Assembly (NCBI GenBank): GCA_002482865.1
Contig: DLGU01000067.1
Coordinates: 1-33,400, forward strand
Direction: 5' to 3'
Length of the DNA: 33,400 bases
DNA from: Porphyrobacter sp. UBA7686
Lineage (GTDB): Bacteria > Pseudomonadota > Alphaproteobacteria > Sphingomonadales > Sphingomonadaceae
Part shown: piece after piece, positions 1 through 6,566 of the stretch
Layout: every line of letters begins with the position of its first letter
How positions within the stretch are numbered: position 1 is the stretch's first letter
Translations under genes and position numbers: made by a program
The notes under the pieces: model-generated
Seen by the model: only the letters and a program-made list of their open reading frames with translations
Database searches by the model: none
What the model was told of the DNA's origin: nothing

Positions 1-12
1 GGAACCCACGAC

Positions 13-300
13 ATGAGTACCACCATGGACCGCGACACAAAGCGCGTTGTGCTGACCGGCGACCCCATCGCCAAGCCCTACCGCGATATCATCGGCAACG
101 CCGCGCGTGTGCATATCCCGCTGCGCGACGCCGTGGATCTTCGCCATGTCGCGGAGCATCTGGTCGGCCTCGCCGCCGTGCTGCGACGCCTGTCGCACGA
201 CACCACCGAGGAACAATGGCGGCTGTTGTTTCGCGCCCGCCAGGAAATCAAAGCGACCGACGAACTGATCCGGCAAGGCGTTGTGCCAGCGCGCAGATAG
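13..300 (+). CDS. Hypothetical protein, 95 aa, left edge
   Basis: I do not recognise the family. The 95-residue product is soluble-looking, charged and largely helical, with no signal peptide or membrane segment. The frame shows GC-rich third positions, as expected of a real gene here. A GGA at the window edge lies about 9 bases before the ATG and gives modest start support; a second ATG four codons later (position 25) is an alternative. It is on the plus strand, opposite to almost everything else, with an AT-rich spacer after it. It may be phage accessory DNA or flanking host DNA, and the sequence does not decide. Confidence 0.6.
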   Translation: MSTTMDRDTKRVVLTGDPIAKPYRDIIGNAARVHIPLRDAVDLRHVAEHLVGLAAVLRRLSHDTTEEQWRLLFRARQEIKATDELIRQGVVPARR

Positions 301-368
301 TCCTATAGTGCTGGAAATAGGCGCCTGCGGCAGATTATGGCACCTTTGTCTATAGGTTCTTATTGCTG

Positions 369-380
369 TCGATAGATCGA
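369..380. promoter_or_regulatory. Short palindrome, possible operator
   Basis: TCGAT-AG-ATCGA is a perfect 5+2+5 inverted repeat in the AT-rich spacer upstream of the plus-strand gene at 596. Its size and place would suit a dimeric repressor. No regulator is visible nearby and the match is short enough to arise by chance. Confidence 0.2.
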
Positions 381-581
381 TATATTGTAGGTTATTGGTA
401 GCGTTGCCATTTTATACCTTATGCGGCATCAACGTATGGCATGGAAATTGCCGCCTAAGCCTTTGAATACGTTAGCCCTTGATTCCTCGCCTACCCTGCA
501 AAACCGGCGGCAGGATGGCGGGCCACAAGATGTAGAGTCAAGCCGGGACGATATTCCGCCGAATAGCAAGCGGCGTGCCAT

Positions 582-587
582 AGGAGG
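582..587 (+). promoter_or_regulatory. Strong ribosome binding site fixing a GTG start at 596
   Basis: A full AGGAGG sits 8 bases before GTG at 596-598. It is one of the best Shine-Dalgarno matches in the window and decides the start of the 257-aa gene over a competing overlapping frame that begins at 606. Confidence 0.75.
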
Positions 588-595
588 ATAGACTC

Positions 596-1369
596 GTGGA
601 CGACCTTGATGTGGACAGGCTCCTTGCGTTCATCCACCTGTCGGAAGATGACAAGCACCCGCTGGCGCCACGCGTGGCGCAGATGGATGGGGCAATCGCC
701 ATTGGTTCGGAGCGCGAACAATTCTCGTCGCGAGACTTGTCTTTCACGCCGAACACCGGGCGTCCGGCGCTGTGGCCATTTGCAAGCAAGACGGTCCATC
801 CCACTGGGCCAGAGTTTGAATGGCCGGTCGGCAGCCTTCAATTTCAGTCGATTGAAACGATCACGACAGCGGAAGCCCGGAAGATGGGGGCGAACAAGTT
901 TAGCCCTTACATGGCGGCAGATCGCGTTGTCATCGCCAAGCCGGACGGGAAGGCAGTCGGGTCTTCCGCCCCATGGGCGATGATCGGAGGTTCATGGCGG
1001 CCTTGCGCCAACCGCATTGAATATCCCGACAGATTGCGCATTGAGCTTGGGCTGGGTTTTGCGCTGACCGCGCGCTACGAATGGACGGTCGCATTCGGCT
1101 ACAATGCCGGCCCTCGCATTACGTTTTTCACTGATCCATCAGGCGCGCGCGAAGCTTTCAGGCTCCGTGATATCCCGAACGGCCGAAGCCGCCGCGCGGC
1201 GCTACGTAATTGGGTTTCAGGCCACTGGCGGCACAAGAACGACGACGAAGAATCGAAGACGTGGGTCAAGAAGCATCTGCGCGGAGCCGAAAACTTCGTA
1301 TGGAACGGACTGCGTTGCCGAATCGCGCCGCCGCCTTTCGACGTGGAGCAGATGGCCAAGACTGGCTAA
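596..1369 (+). CDS. Hypothetical protein, 257 aa, GTG start
   Basis: The family is not recognised. There is no signal peptide or membrane helix. The N-terminal 40 residues are acidic, and the middle is mixed alpha/beta with many aromatic residues. The basic C-terminal part carries W-V-S-G-H-W-R, then a K-K-H-L-R-G stretch and W-N-G-L, a pattern that looks conserved rather than random. The start is set by a perfect AGGAGG. Third-position GC is lower than in the minus-strand phage genes, which suggests separate acquisition. It converges on the end of the late operon and is separated from it by a strong terminator. An accessory (moron) gene is a reasonable guess; no function can be assigned. Confidence 0.75.
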   Translation: MDDLDVDRLLAFIHLSEDDKHPLAPRVAQMDGAIAIGSEREQFSSRDLSFTPNTGRPALWPFASKTVHPTGPEFEWPVGSLQFQSIETITTAEARKMGANKFSPYMAADRVVIAKPDGKAVGSSAPWAMIGGSWRPCANRIEYPDRLRIELGLGFALTARYEWTVAFGYNAGPRITFFTDPSGAREAFRLRDIPNGRSRRAALRNWVSGHWRHKNDDEESKTWVKKHLRGAENFVWNGLRCRIAPPPFDVEQMAKTG

Positions 1370-1373
1370 ACGC

Positions 1374-1409
1374 AAAAAGCGCCGGCCGAGGTTTCCCCCG
1401 ACCGGCGCT
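1374..1409 (-). terminator. Rho-independent terminator at the end of the late operon
   Basis: On the minus strand, arms AGCGCCGG (1402-1409) and CCGGCGCT (1378-1385) form an 8-bp perfect stem, extended by further pairs with two mismatches, and followed by TTTTTGCGTTT (complement of 1368-1378). It lies between convergent genes: it terminates minus-strand transcription after the lysis genes. On the plus strand the hairpin lacks a U-tract, so stopping there would be weaker. Confidence 0.85.
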
Positions 1410-1447
1410 CCCTGAGGCCCAGCGGCTGCGTCGCCGCGAGCGAACGT

Positions 1448-1657
1448 CTATCGCTCCACCACCTTGGCGCCGGGGATGGACGCGGCCATTGCCGCTGCGA
1501 CCTTCTCTGCGTGCGCGAGGTTGTCATACTCTCCGTAGCACTGACTGCCACCAGCGCAAGCGTCGCTGCCTTCGTATTCCACGGTGTGGAAATGGGCAAC
1601 GACATAGCGCGTCACGGGGCGAACGCTGATTTCATCAGTCCGCTTTGAGACCTTCAT
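1448..1657 (-). CDS. Small hypothetical protein, 69 aa, last gene of the late operon
   Basis: Unknown family. A small soluble protein with a beta-rich first half containing H-F-H and a pair of cysteines (Cys-Ala-Gly-Gly-Ser-Gln-Cys), then a helical A-H-A-E-K-V-A-A-A-M-A segment. This pattern resembles small cytoplasmic alpha/beta folds, but no function follows. I chose the ATG at 1657, which has GGAG six bases upstream. An in-frame ATG at 1669 has GGAGG only three bases away and would add four residues. It lies downstream of the endolysin and just before the terminator, so it is probably the last late transcript product. Confidence 0.6.
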   Translation of the reverse strand: MKVSKRTDEISVRPVTRYVVAHFHTVEYEGSDACAGGSQCYGEYDNLAHAEKVAAAMAASIPGAKVVER

Positions 1658-1729
1658 CTTACTCTCCATCCGCCTCCGCAGAGGCGTGGTTATCAGCGGC
1701 GAGATTGCCGCAGATTTCTAGGCATGGCT

Positions 1730-2416
1730 TCAAACCAGCACCGCCAGCGCTGCGTCCTCAACCTCGGCCACCCTGCGCGACCAGCCCCGGCCGAACGTGT
1801 CGAACGTGTCCAGCGACCGCAGGAACGCCATCCGCCGGTCGCAGATATCCTGCACCAGCGCGACCCGATCCCGGCCCGCCAGCGCGGCCAGCGTGACCGG
1901 ACCCATGGCGCCGTCCATCTGCACGCCGAGCGCGGCCTGTAGGGTGCGGACTGCCCTGCCCGGCCCGGAGTTCACGGCATAGTCGAAAACTGCCAGGTCG
2001 AGACCGGGGCCGAGCGCATCCCCACGCACCGGCAGCCAATACCGCTTGTGGTAGATCGCGGCGGCAATGTCCTTGGGCAGCGCGCGGACCTCGGCCTTCG
2101 TCGCCGGGCGGCCGAGCCAATCGGACAAGGTGCCGATGGTGATGCCCATGTTCGTGGCGCCACCTGGGTCGCGTGCGTGATCGACGTAGCCGCCTTCGTG
2201 CCGCAGGACATGGGCGAGGCAGACGCCGAACCGTTCGGACTGGCCGATGACGGGCTTATCCCCCACCGCCACCACCGGGATAGCGTTTTGAGTATCACCT
2301 GTGCGCGACAAGGCGGTTTGTGTATCGCCGATGGCTTTTTCACGAGAGACAACCGCATCGCTCACGGGCGCGGGCGCGCGCGCGAACAGGCGCGCGAGGG
2401 ATTGCCAGAATGACAT
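1730..2416 (-). CDS. Endolysin, glycoside hydrolase family 108 with C-terminal peptidoglycan-binding domain
   Basis: The protein has 228 residues. After a 60-residue Ala/Val-rich leader without a clear membrane helix comes the GH108 signature H-E-G-G-Y followed by D-P-G-G-A-T-N-M-G-I-T (residues 73-93); Glu74 is the expected catalytic acid. A tyrosine-rich K-R-Y-W segment follows, and then a C-terminal region (about 145-225) of the PG_binding_3 type. GH108 enzymes cut the glycan strands of murein. With no obvious signal peptide, release probably depends on the holin encoded at 3335-3538. The ATG at 2416 has AAAGG nine bases upstream, inside a leader almost identical to that of the i-spanin gene. 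Confidence 0.9.
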   Translation of the reverse strand: MSFWQSLARLFARAPAPVSDAVVSREKAIGDTQTALSRTGDTQNAIPVVAVGDKPVIGQSERFGVCLAHVLRHEGGYVDHARDPGGATNMGITIGTLSDWLGRPATKAEVRALPKDIAAAIYHKRYWLPVRGDALGPGLDLAVFDYAVNSGPGRAVRTLQAALGVQMDGAMGPVTLAALAGRDRVALVQDICDRRMAFLRSLDTFDTFGRGWSRRVAEVEDAALAVLV

Positions 2417-2444
2417 TGCGGGGAACCTTTAAGGGAGGCTTAAT
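2414..2444 (-). repeat. Leader repeat, copy A (before the endolysin)
   Basis: Read on the minus strand this is ATTAAGC, five variable bases, TTAAAGGTTCC, then CCGCAATG ending in the endolysin start codon. Copy B at 3036-3065 precedes the i-spanin start with the same blocks (ATTAAGC and TTGAAGGTTCC) and nearly the same spacing. The AAGG inside is the ribosome binding site, so the duplicated unit is a translation-initiation leader. Confidence 0.6.
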
Positions 2445-2450
2445 CGTTGA

Positions 2451-2660
2451 ATGTTCTCGGCATCCGACACCCGAAACCTGCGTCAGATGCGGCTGATCGG
2501 CGCGCGCGGCGGAAAAGCGAAGTTTCGTCGCTGGAAGGCGCGCCGCCGAGGCGCACACAGCCTATGGGTCAACATGGATCACGGGCTGGTCATGCTCGAT
2601 CCGAAGGCCGCCGCGCCAGATTGCCCGTATGTGCTGTGGGTCTTTGACCCGCGCGTCTAA
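2451..2660 (+). CDS. Possible small plus-strand gene inside the lysis cassette, 69 aa
   Basis: This frame fills a 240-base gap between the endolysin start and the Rz1-like stop, where no minus-strand gene is convincing. Codon third positions are GC-rich, and AGGGAGG lies 12 bases before the ATG. The product has a very basic N-terminal half (K-F-R-R-W-K-A-R-R-R) and a hydrophobic, Trp-rich C-terminal half. Its stop overlaps the Rz1-like stop tail to tail. Against it: it runs against the operon, and its promoter would have to lie in the endolysin gene. No family is recognised. Confidence 0.45.
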   Translation: MFSASDTRNLRQMRLIGARGGKAKFRRWKARRRGAHSLWVNMDHGLVMLDPKAAAPDCPYVLWVFDPRV

Positions 2661-2851
2661 CGTCCCCACCCGCACAACGTCGCCCCCGTGCGGTTATGCG
2701 CGAGCAACCCCCGCGCCGTGTCCTCGCTTAGAACGTCAGACTTGCTGACATAGATCGCGCGCCACGGGCCGCATGGGTCAGTCGCGGGTCCAGGACTCGC
2801 GCAGCCGGTCAGCAGGGCGAGGCTCACGGCGCACAGCATCATCCACCGCAT
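2657..2851 (-). CDS. Rz1-like outer-membrane spanin lipoprotein
   Basis: A 64-residue lipoprotein: a short hydrophobic signal ends in the lipobox L-L-T-G-C (Cys17), followed by a Pro/Gly-rich start of the mature part. The rest (W-R-A-I-Y-V-S, L-A-H-N, C-G-W) resembles small lipoproteins seen at lysis loci of alphaproteobacterial phages. The first 74 bases lie inside the 3' end of the i-spanin gene in another frame, the classic nested Rz/Rz1 layout. GGAGG lies six bases before the ATG, inside the i-spanin coding sequence. Role: outer-membrane half of the spanin complex that disrupts the outer membrane in the last step of lysis. Confidence 0.8.
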   Translation of the reverse strand: MRWMMLCAVSLALLTGCASPGPATDPCGPWRAIYVSKSDVLSEDTARGLLAHNRTGATLCGWGR

Positions 2852-3038
2852 TGCGGGCCTCCATGTTCCTAATGACCTGGCGCAGCCCGTTCGCCTCTGC
2901 GACGGCCGCCGCTTCGCGTAGGACGGCCGCCTGGCGCCCTACGCGCTCTGCCCAGCCCCACAGCGCCAGCGCGGCGCAGACAGCCGCCACGGCGGCGTAG
3001 CGGGCCAGCGGGGTGGCTAGGAAGGCGAAGGCGCTCAT
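2778..3038 (-). CDS. Rz-like inner-membrane spanin
   Basis: An 86-residue protein with one N-terminal membrane helix (about residues 12-30, rich in Ala, Val and Leu and ending W-G-W) and an Ala/Arg/Glu-rich coiled-coil periplasmic part. This is the layout of class II i-spanins such as Rz. Its 3' end contains the start of the Rz1-like lipoprotein gene in another frame. The ATG at 3038 has GAAGG eight bases upstream; an upstream TTG at 3053 is less likely because it would place the ribosome binding site inside the gene. It presumably pairs with the neighbouring lipoprotein to fuse inner and outer membranes after murein loss. Confidence 0.75.
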   Translation of the reverse strand: MSAFAFLATPLARYAAVAAVCAALALWGWAERVGRQAAVLREAAAVAEANGLRQVIRNMEARNAVDDAVRREPRPADRLRESWTRD

Positions 3039-3065
3039 TGCTGGAACCTTCAAGATTTGCTTAAT
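3036..3065 (-). repeat. Leader repeat, copy B (before the i-spanin)
   Basis: On the minus strand: ATTAAGC, five variable bases, TTGAAGGTTCC, AG, CAATG. It matches copy A at 2414-2444 in both conserved blocks, and both end at a start codon. Confidence 0.6.
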
Positions 3066-3115
3066 ATTGATGCCAGGGTCGGACGCCCGCCCCGGACTAG
3101 CCTCCGGGTTCGCCA

Positions 3116-3147
3116 GTTAGCCTCGCTGCTTCGGCAGCGGGGCTAAC
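3116..3147 (-). other. Strong stem-loop over the stop codon of the 72-aa gene
   Basis: The arms GTTAGCCTCGCTGC (3116-3129) and GCAGCGGGGCTAAC (3134-3147) pair over 14 positions with a single G-T or mismatch position and a four-base loop (TTCG on the plus strand, CGAA on the minus). On the minus-strand transcript the stem covers the last codons and the TAA. No U-tract follows, so it is more likely an mRNA-stabilising or pausing structure than a classical terminator. Confidence 0.6.
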
Positions 3148-3335
3148 GACCCCGCCTTGACGCGAATACGGGGTTTGCCGCGCCGGTCGATACCGACAAA
3201 GCGATTTGTCAAAGCCGCCATGCCGCCCCCTTGAAGGTGCCAATAGTTCGATGCGGCCTGCTGCCCCGATTGCTGGCCGTTCAGATACGCCAAAGCGGCC
3301 TGTTGCTGCCCATAGTAGCTATCACCATTCGCCAT
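3117..3335 (-). CDS. Small hypothetical protein, 72 aa, coupled to the holin
   Basis: Unknown family. The N-terminal half is rich in Gln, Ala and Tyr (Y-Y-G-Q-Q-Q-A-A-L-A-Y), and the C-terminal half is basic (F-V-G-I-D-R-R-G-K-P-R-I-R-V-K). There is no membrane helix or signal peptide. The ATG at 3335 overlaps the holin TGA by one base (TGATG), so translation is probably coupled. The frame stays open upstream into the holin and beta-helix genes, but that part is shadow. Gln-rich small proteins at this spot could be minor virion proteins or lysis modulators; neither can be shown. Confidence 0.6.
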   Translation of the reverse strand: MANGDSYYGQQQAALAYLNGQQSGQQAASNYWHLQGGGMAALTNRFVGIDRRGKPRIRVKAGSLAPLPKQRG

Positions 3336-3538
3336 CACTTCGCCCCCTCGGCAGCCTTCGCCGCCTGCGCCCTCGCGACCAGCATCCACACCAGATTGCC
3401 GAACGCGATCACCGCGCCCGCAATGGCAATGGTCTCGTTCTCGCTCAGCACCCCCGCGCCGAGGATCACCCCCGCGAAGTGCTGCACCGCCTGTCGCACA
3501 ATCGGCAGCAATGCGCCGTGCAATGCGCTGTCGTTCAT
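3335..3538 (-). CDS. Holin, two-helix (Pam3 gp28-like)
   Basis: A 67-residue protein with two predicted membrane helices (about residues 9-29 and 37-55) separated by a short G-V-L-S-E-N-E-T turn, and a basic/Ala-rich tail. This resembles the two-helix Pam3 gp28-type holins: helix 1 contains Q-H-F-A-G-V-I-L-G and helix 2 ends V-W-M-L-V-A. Holins permeabilise the inner membrane at a set time, letting the endolysin reach murein. The ATG at 3538 is chosen because GAGGGG lies seven bases upstream; the in-frame TTG at 3544 is too close to that site. It sits just after the beta-helix spike gene and just before the spanins. Confidence 0.75.
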   Translation of the reverse strand: MNDSALHGALLPIVRQAVQHFAGVILGAGVLSENETIAIAGAVIAFGNLVWMLVARAQAAKAAEGAK

Positions 3539-3549
3539 CGCCAATCCCC

Positions 3550-4695
3550 TCAGAAATTCCGACTGTTGATGGTGCCGCGATGCGCGTCAGCGGCGGCAAG
3601 CTGCACAATGGTATTGGGGTTCGATCGGTAGATGCCCCAGCCCGCGCGCGACCCGTCGCCGCCGCCGCCAACCACCCGCACGTCCTGCGCGTTGTTCGCC
3701 AGCAGGATCCCCGAATGACCGCCCGCCGCCTCCTGGCTGCACCAGTCGAACTCGGTCGCCGTCACGTCGAGAATGTAGCCGTCGAACACGAGGCCGTTTT
3801 GCCAAGCCGAAGTCAGGTTGCAGTTGACGAACTTCGCGTCCCGCACGCCCGACCCGAGCGTGACGTTGCTGGTCTGCTGCGAACCGTGCAGGTAACTGTT
3901 GGAAAACCGGCAGCGGTCGATGGCGTCGATCATCACCGCCTCGCGCACAGGGAAGTCGATCTCGAGGTTGTTCGCAAACAGGAAAGAAGCATGGGTGCCG
4001 AACGGCATCCCGGCGCTGTTGCTCACGCGAATCCCACGGTAAGGCGCGACCAGGGCGACGTCGTTGAGGCGCACCGTGTGAATGCACCCGTCGATCATCA
4101 GCCCCTCGCCGCGCCCGGCAGCGCGCGCGGCGGCCGAGGGCGAATAGGCGACGTGGGTGAGGCGCACGCAATCGACCCGATGCGTTGTCGTCAGCGCCTG
4201 GGCGCAAATCCCCAACTCGCCATGCATGTTCTGCATGTTGAGGTCGAAGATGGTCACGGTGTTGACGTCGCGGGCGTAAACGCCCGACCACATCTGGTCC
4301 ATGATGACGTTCTTGATATCGCCGCCCCACGCTTGAAGGCCGTTCGACCCGTGCGAGGGCACGCCGTCCAGGACGATGGCGAAGCCGCCGGTCAGGTCGC
4401 CCGCGCCACGCAGCAGCATGTCGCGGATGCCCACGTCGTTGCGCGCGTTCGACACGAAAATGTTGTCCGACCCGCTGCACAACAGGATGGTCTGGAACGG
4501 CCCCTGCCCGAACACGATCTGTCCGGCGCCCTGCATGTGGATCGGCCCGACCAGCGGAAAGGTGCCGAAGGGGATGTGAACGCAGCGGCCTGTATTCACA
4601 GCCGCCTGTAGCGCGTCGCGGTTGGCGGCCGGGGTGTTGGACCCCTTCATGCCGCCCGCGTAGGCGACGTTCGCCGCGTTGACAGAAGTGATCAT
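3550..4695 (-). CDS. Right-handed beta-helix tailspike/fibre protein (pectate-lyase-like fold)
   Basis: A 381-residue protein with the rhythm of a parallel beta-helix: after an N-terminal A-L-Q-A-A-V region come repeated short strands with N/D/G turns (I-K-N-V-I-M, V-T-I-F-D-L-N-M, V-R-L-N-D-V-A-L, C-R-F-S-N-S-Y-L, A-K-F-V-N-C-N-L). Many phage spikes that bind or cut surface polysaccharide have this fold. I cannot identify catalytic acids by eye, so enzymatic activity is open. The N-terminus lacks a typical long virion-binding domain, so it may attach through another tail protein. Its ATG overlaps the stop of the upstream membrane/coiled-coil gene (ATGA). Confidence 0.75.
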   Translation of the reverse strand: MITSVNAANVAYAGGMKGSNTPAANRDALQAAVNTGRCVHIPFGTFPLVGPIHMQGAGQIVFGQGPFQTILLCSGSDNIFVSNARNDVGIRDMLLRGAGDLTGGFAIVLDGVPSHGSNGLQAWGGDIKNVIMDQMWSGVYARDVNTVTIFDLNMQNMHGELGICAQALTTTHRVDCVRLTHVAYSPSAAARAAGRGEGLMIDGCIHTVRLNDVALVAPYRGIRVSNSAGMPFGTHASFLFANNLEIDFPVREAVMIDAIDRCRFSNSYLHGSQQTSNVTLGSGVRDAKFVNCNLTSAWQNGLVFDGYILDVTATEFDWCSQEAAGGHSGILLANNAQDVRVVGGGGDGSRAGWGIYRSNPNTIVQLAAADAHRGTINSRNF

Positions 4696-4973
4696 CCTCG
4701 CTCCTTGATGGCGTGCCGCAGTTCCGTCAGAGCCTCACGAACCGCATGCACGGCTTCCGTGCTGCGATCCGCCATGGCGAGCATTTCCTTGTGCGCCGCT
4801 GCGCGCGCTGTGCGTTCCTCGCGCAGTTCGCTCATCATCTCGGAGCGTTCCTGCCGCCAGGTGCGCCAGACCACGAGGCCGATGACGGACAGCAGCGCCA
4901 CGATGACCGGGCTGCCCTCGATGATGCGTTCGACAGCAGCGGTCATGCCGCTGAGTTCGGCGGGAGTGCTCAT
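4692..4973 (-). CDS. Small single-helix membrane protein with coiled coil, 93 aa
   Basis: An N-terminal membrane helix (about residues 22-38, V-I-V-A-L-L-S-V-I-G-L-V-V-W) is followed by a long charged heptad-like segment (E-R-S-E-M-M-S-E-L-R-E-E-R-T through H-A-I-K-E-R-G) that should form a coiled coil. No family is certain. Lying between fibre genes and near the holin, it may be a lysis accessory (holin partner or antiholin) or a second spanin-like protein. It overlaps both neighbours by ATGA junctions, so it belongs to the same transcript. Confidence 0.7.
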   Translation of the reverse strand: MSTPAELSGMTAAVERIIEGSPVIVALLSVIGLVVWRTWRQERSEMMSELREERTARAAAHKEMLAMADRSTEAVHAVREALTELRHAIKERG

Positions 4974-6562
4974 GCCGTCCTCGCTGCTTCGCGCTGCAAC
5001 TGCGCGGCCGACAGCCGCCGGCCCTTCCAGATGCGGATGAAACGAATGGTGTTGTTGCCGAGGCTGCTGCCCGAAGCAGACGAACCGACGAAAATATCCG
5101 TCGCGCTGCCGTCAGGCCGGGCCGCTGTGGTTGTCACGGCGGCGCCGTCGAACGTCGCGGCTGTCTCCGTGGGCGCCCACCCAGCGGCAACGCTTTGAAA
5201 CACGCCAGAGCCCACAGCCGAAGTAGCCGCGTTCGAAAGGGCAGCGGCTTGCGCGACACGAACCACAGGCGCGGTCGCAGCGGCGAGCGTAATCACACGC
5301 ACGCTATTGTCGTTGTTTGTGTTCTGCACGGAAAAGACAGTTTGAGCCGCCGCAGCAGCCACCCCCACCCCACCCCGCTCCACCCGGAACCCTATCGAGA
5401 TGCTGGACTGGTCGAGGTCGATCAGCGCCGGGTCGATGTTGAGAATGTCGGCTGCGCGGGTGGTGGCGGCGCCAGTGGTCACGATGTAAGACGACAGAAA
5501 GCCCGTCTCCAACTGCACCCGCCGCACATCACCCGCGATGGTCAGTGTCAGCGTGCCGGCGCTTGGCGTGAACACCAGCGAAACGCGGTTATTCGCACCC
5601 GCGCCTACCAGCGGCCCTGCCGTGCTGGTGCCCGTCAGCGTGATGGACCCGGTGCCGGTGAAGGAAAGCGTGTGCTGCGCCGCCGTCGTGGTGACGTTCT
5701 GCGTGACGCCAACCGCGCTGTTGAGGAACAGGTTCGTCGCCGGAATGCGCTCGACCAGCGCGCCTTCCAGCCCATACTGCGGCGTTGTGCCCACCCGCGC
5801 GGCCAGCGTGGCGATGGGAACCGTGTCGGTGAGGTAGGAGGCCCCTGTGTTGAAAACGGGAAAGCCGATGTCAATGTCCATATCGAACACGACGCCCGGC
5901 GAATTGGTCAGCGCGACAACCATTTCCGCGAACAGCGTGCTGCCGCTGGTCAAGGTGCGCGAAACCCGCTGCGGGCCGTCCGAAAACCGGACAGCATCAG
6001 AAATTCCGGTGCTGGTCTGCTCGTTGTTGGATGTCACCAAAGAGTTGGACGTTTGTCCCCGCAACCGGACAGATAGCCCGGTCCAAGTGCTGCCCGCCCC
6101 CAAGCGCGCGACCTCGACGAACACTTGCCCGGAAAACGTATCTCCCACGACAGCGGGAATGAGCGAACCTGAAGCGAACGGCGATATGAGAACAAGCGCC
6201 GACCCGCTGCTGGTGCCTTGAACGCGCCAGCGCGTGTAGAACACGCCGTCGCGCACACCAGACGACACGAACGATGGGGTAGCAATCCCGGTGCCTGCGC
6301 GCGCCTCCCAAGCGGTTGGAGGCGAACCATCACCCCACGGGTTCGGGGCCAGATTGTAAGGCAGCGCCGGATCGTAGTTGTAGCGCAGCACGTCCGTCGC
6401 CGCCGTCGCCAACTGCCCGCGATAGTCGGTGTAGGTCGCGCCCGAGGCGCGAGAGAAGGTGAAGCCGGCGGGCAAAACGCCGTTGCGCGCTTCCATGTTC
6501 GTGCTGGCGCGCGGCTGCGTGCTGTATCGCAGCCGCGACTTGCCTGGCCCGCGATGCGCCAT
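4970..6562 (-). CDS. Tail fibre / head-spike-fibre-like structural protein, 530 aa
   Basis: After a short basic N-terminus comes a segment seen in many phage fibre proteins (F-T-F-S-R-A-S-G-A-T-Y with A-A-T-D-V-L-R-Y-N-Y-D-P). A beta-sandwich region then begins N-L-A-P-N-P-W-G, a phage head-spike-fibre-type region contains A-T-N-L-F-L-N-S, and a C-terminal LamG/concanavalin-like domain ends I-R-F-I-R-I-W-K-G-R-R-L. These modules suggest carbohydrate binding at the virion surface. I place the start at 6562, four bases after the upstream stop (TGACACCATG). The frame remains open to 6778, but that extension overlaps the 98-aa gene and lacks its composition. It is probably one of three receptor-binding proteins. 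Confidence 0.75.
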   Translation of the reverse strand: MAHRGPGKSRLRYSTQPRASTNMEARNGVLPAGFTFSRASGATYTDYRGQLATAATDVLRYNYDPALPYNLAPNPWGDGSPPTAWEARAGTGIATPSFVSSGVRDGVFYTRWRVQGTSSGSALVLISPFASGSLIPAVVGDTFSGQVFVEVARLGAGSTWTGLSVRLRGQTSNSLVTSNNEQTSTGISDAVRFSDGPQRVSRTLTSGSTLFAEMVVALTNSPGVVFDMDIDIGFPVFNTGASYLTDTVPIATLAARVGTTPQYGLEGALVERIPATNLFLNSAVGVTQNVTTTAAQHTLSFTGTGSITLTGTSTAGPLVGAGANNRVSLVFTPSAGTLTLTIAGDVRRVQLETGFLSSYIVTTGAATTRAADILNIDPALIDLDQSSISIGFRVERGGVGVAAAAAQTVFSVQNTNNDNSVRVITLAAATAPVVRVAQAAALSNAATSAVGSGVFQSVAAGWAPTETAATFDGAAVTTTAARPDGSATDIFVGSSASGSSLGNNTIRFIRIWKGRRLSAAQLQREAARTA

Positions 6563-6566
6563 GGTG

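Larger units (their letters stand above)
301..595. other. AT-rich intergenic spacer between two plus-strand genes
   Basis: About 295 bases with clearly lower GC than the rest of the window, and no convincing ORF. It contains an inverted pair, CCTATAG (302-308) and CTATAGG (350-356), and a short palindrome at 369-380. Several A/T hexamers resemble -10 elements, but I found no well-spaced -35/-10 pair that I would call. It probably carries the promoter for the gene at 596. An attachment site is possible but unsupported, because no second copy, tRNA or integrase gene was seen. Confidence 0.5.

Noticed and set aside
3117..3671. 184-aa version of the small gene after the holin
   Set aside because: The extra N-terminal part overlaps the holin and beta-helix genes and lacks coding character; the TGATG start at 3335 explains the gene.
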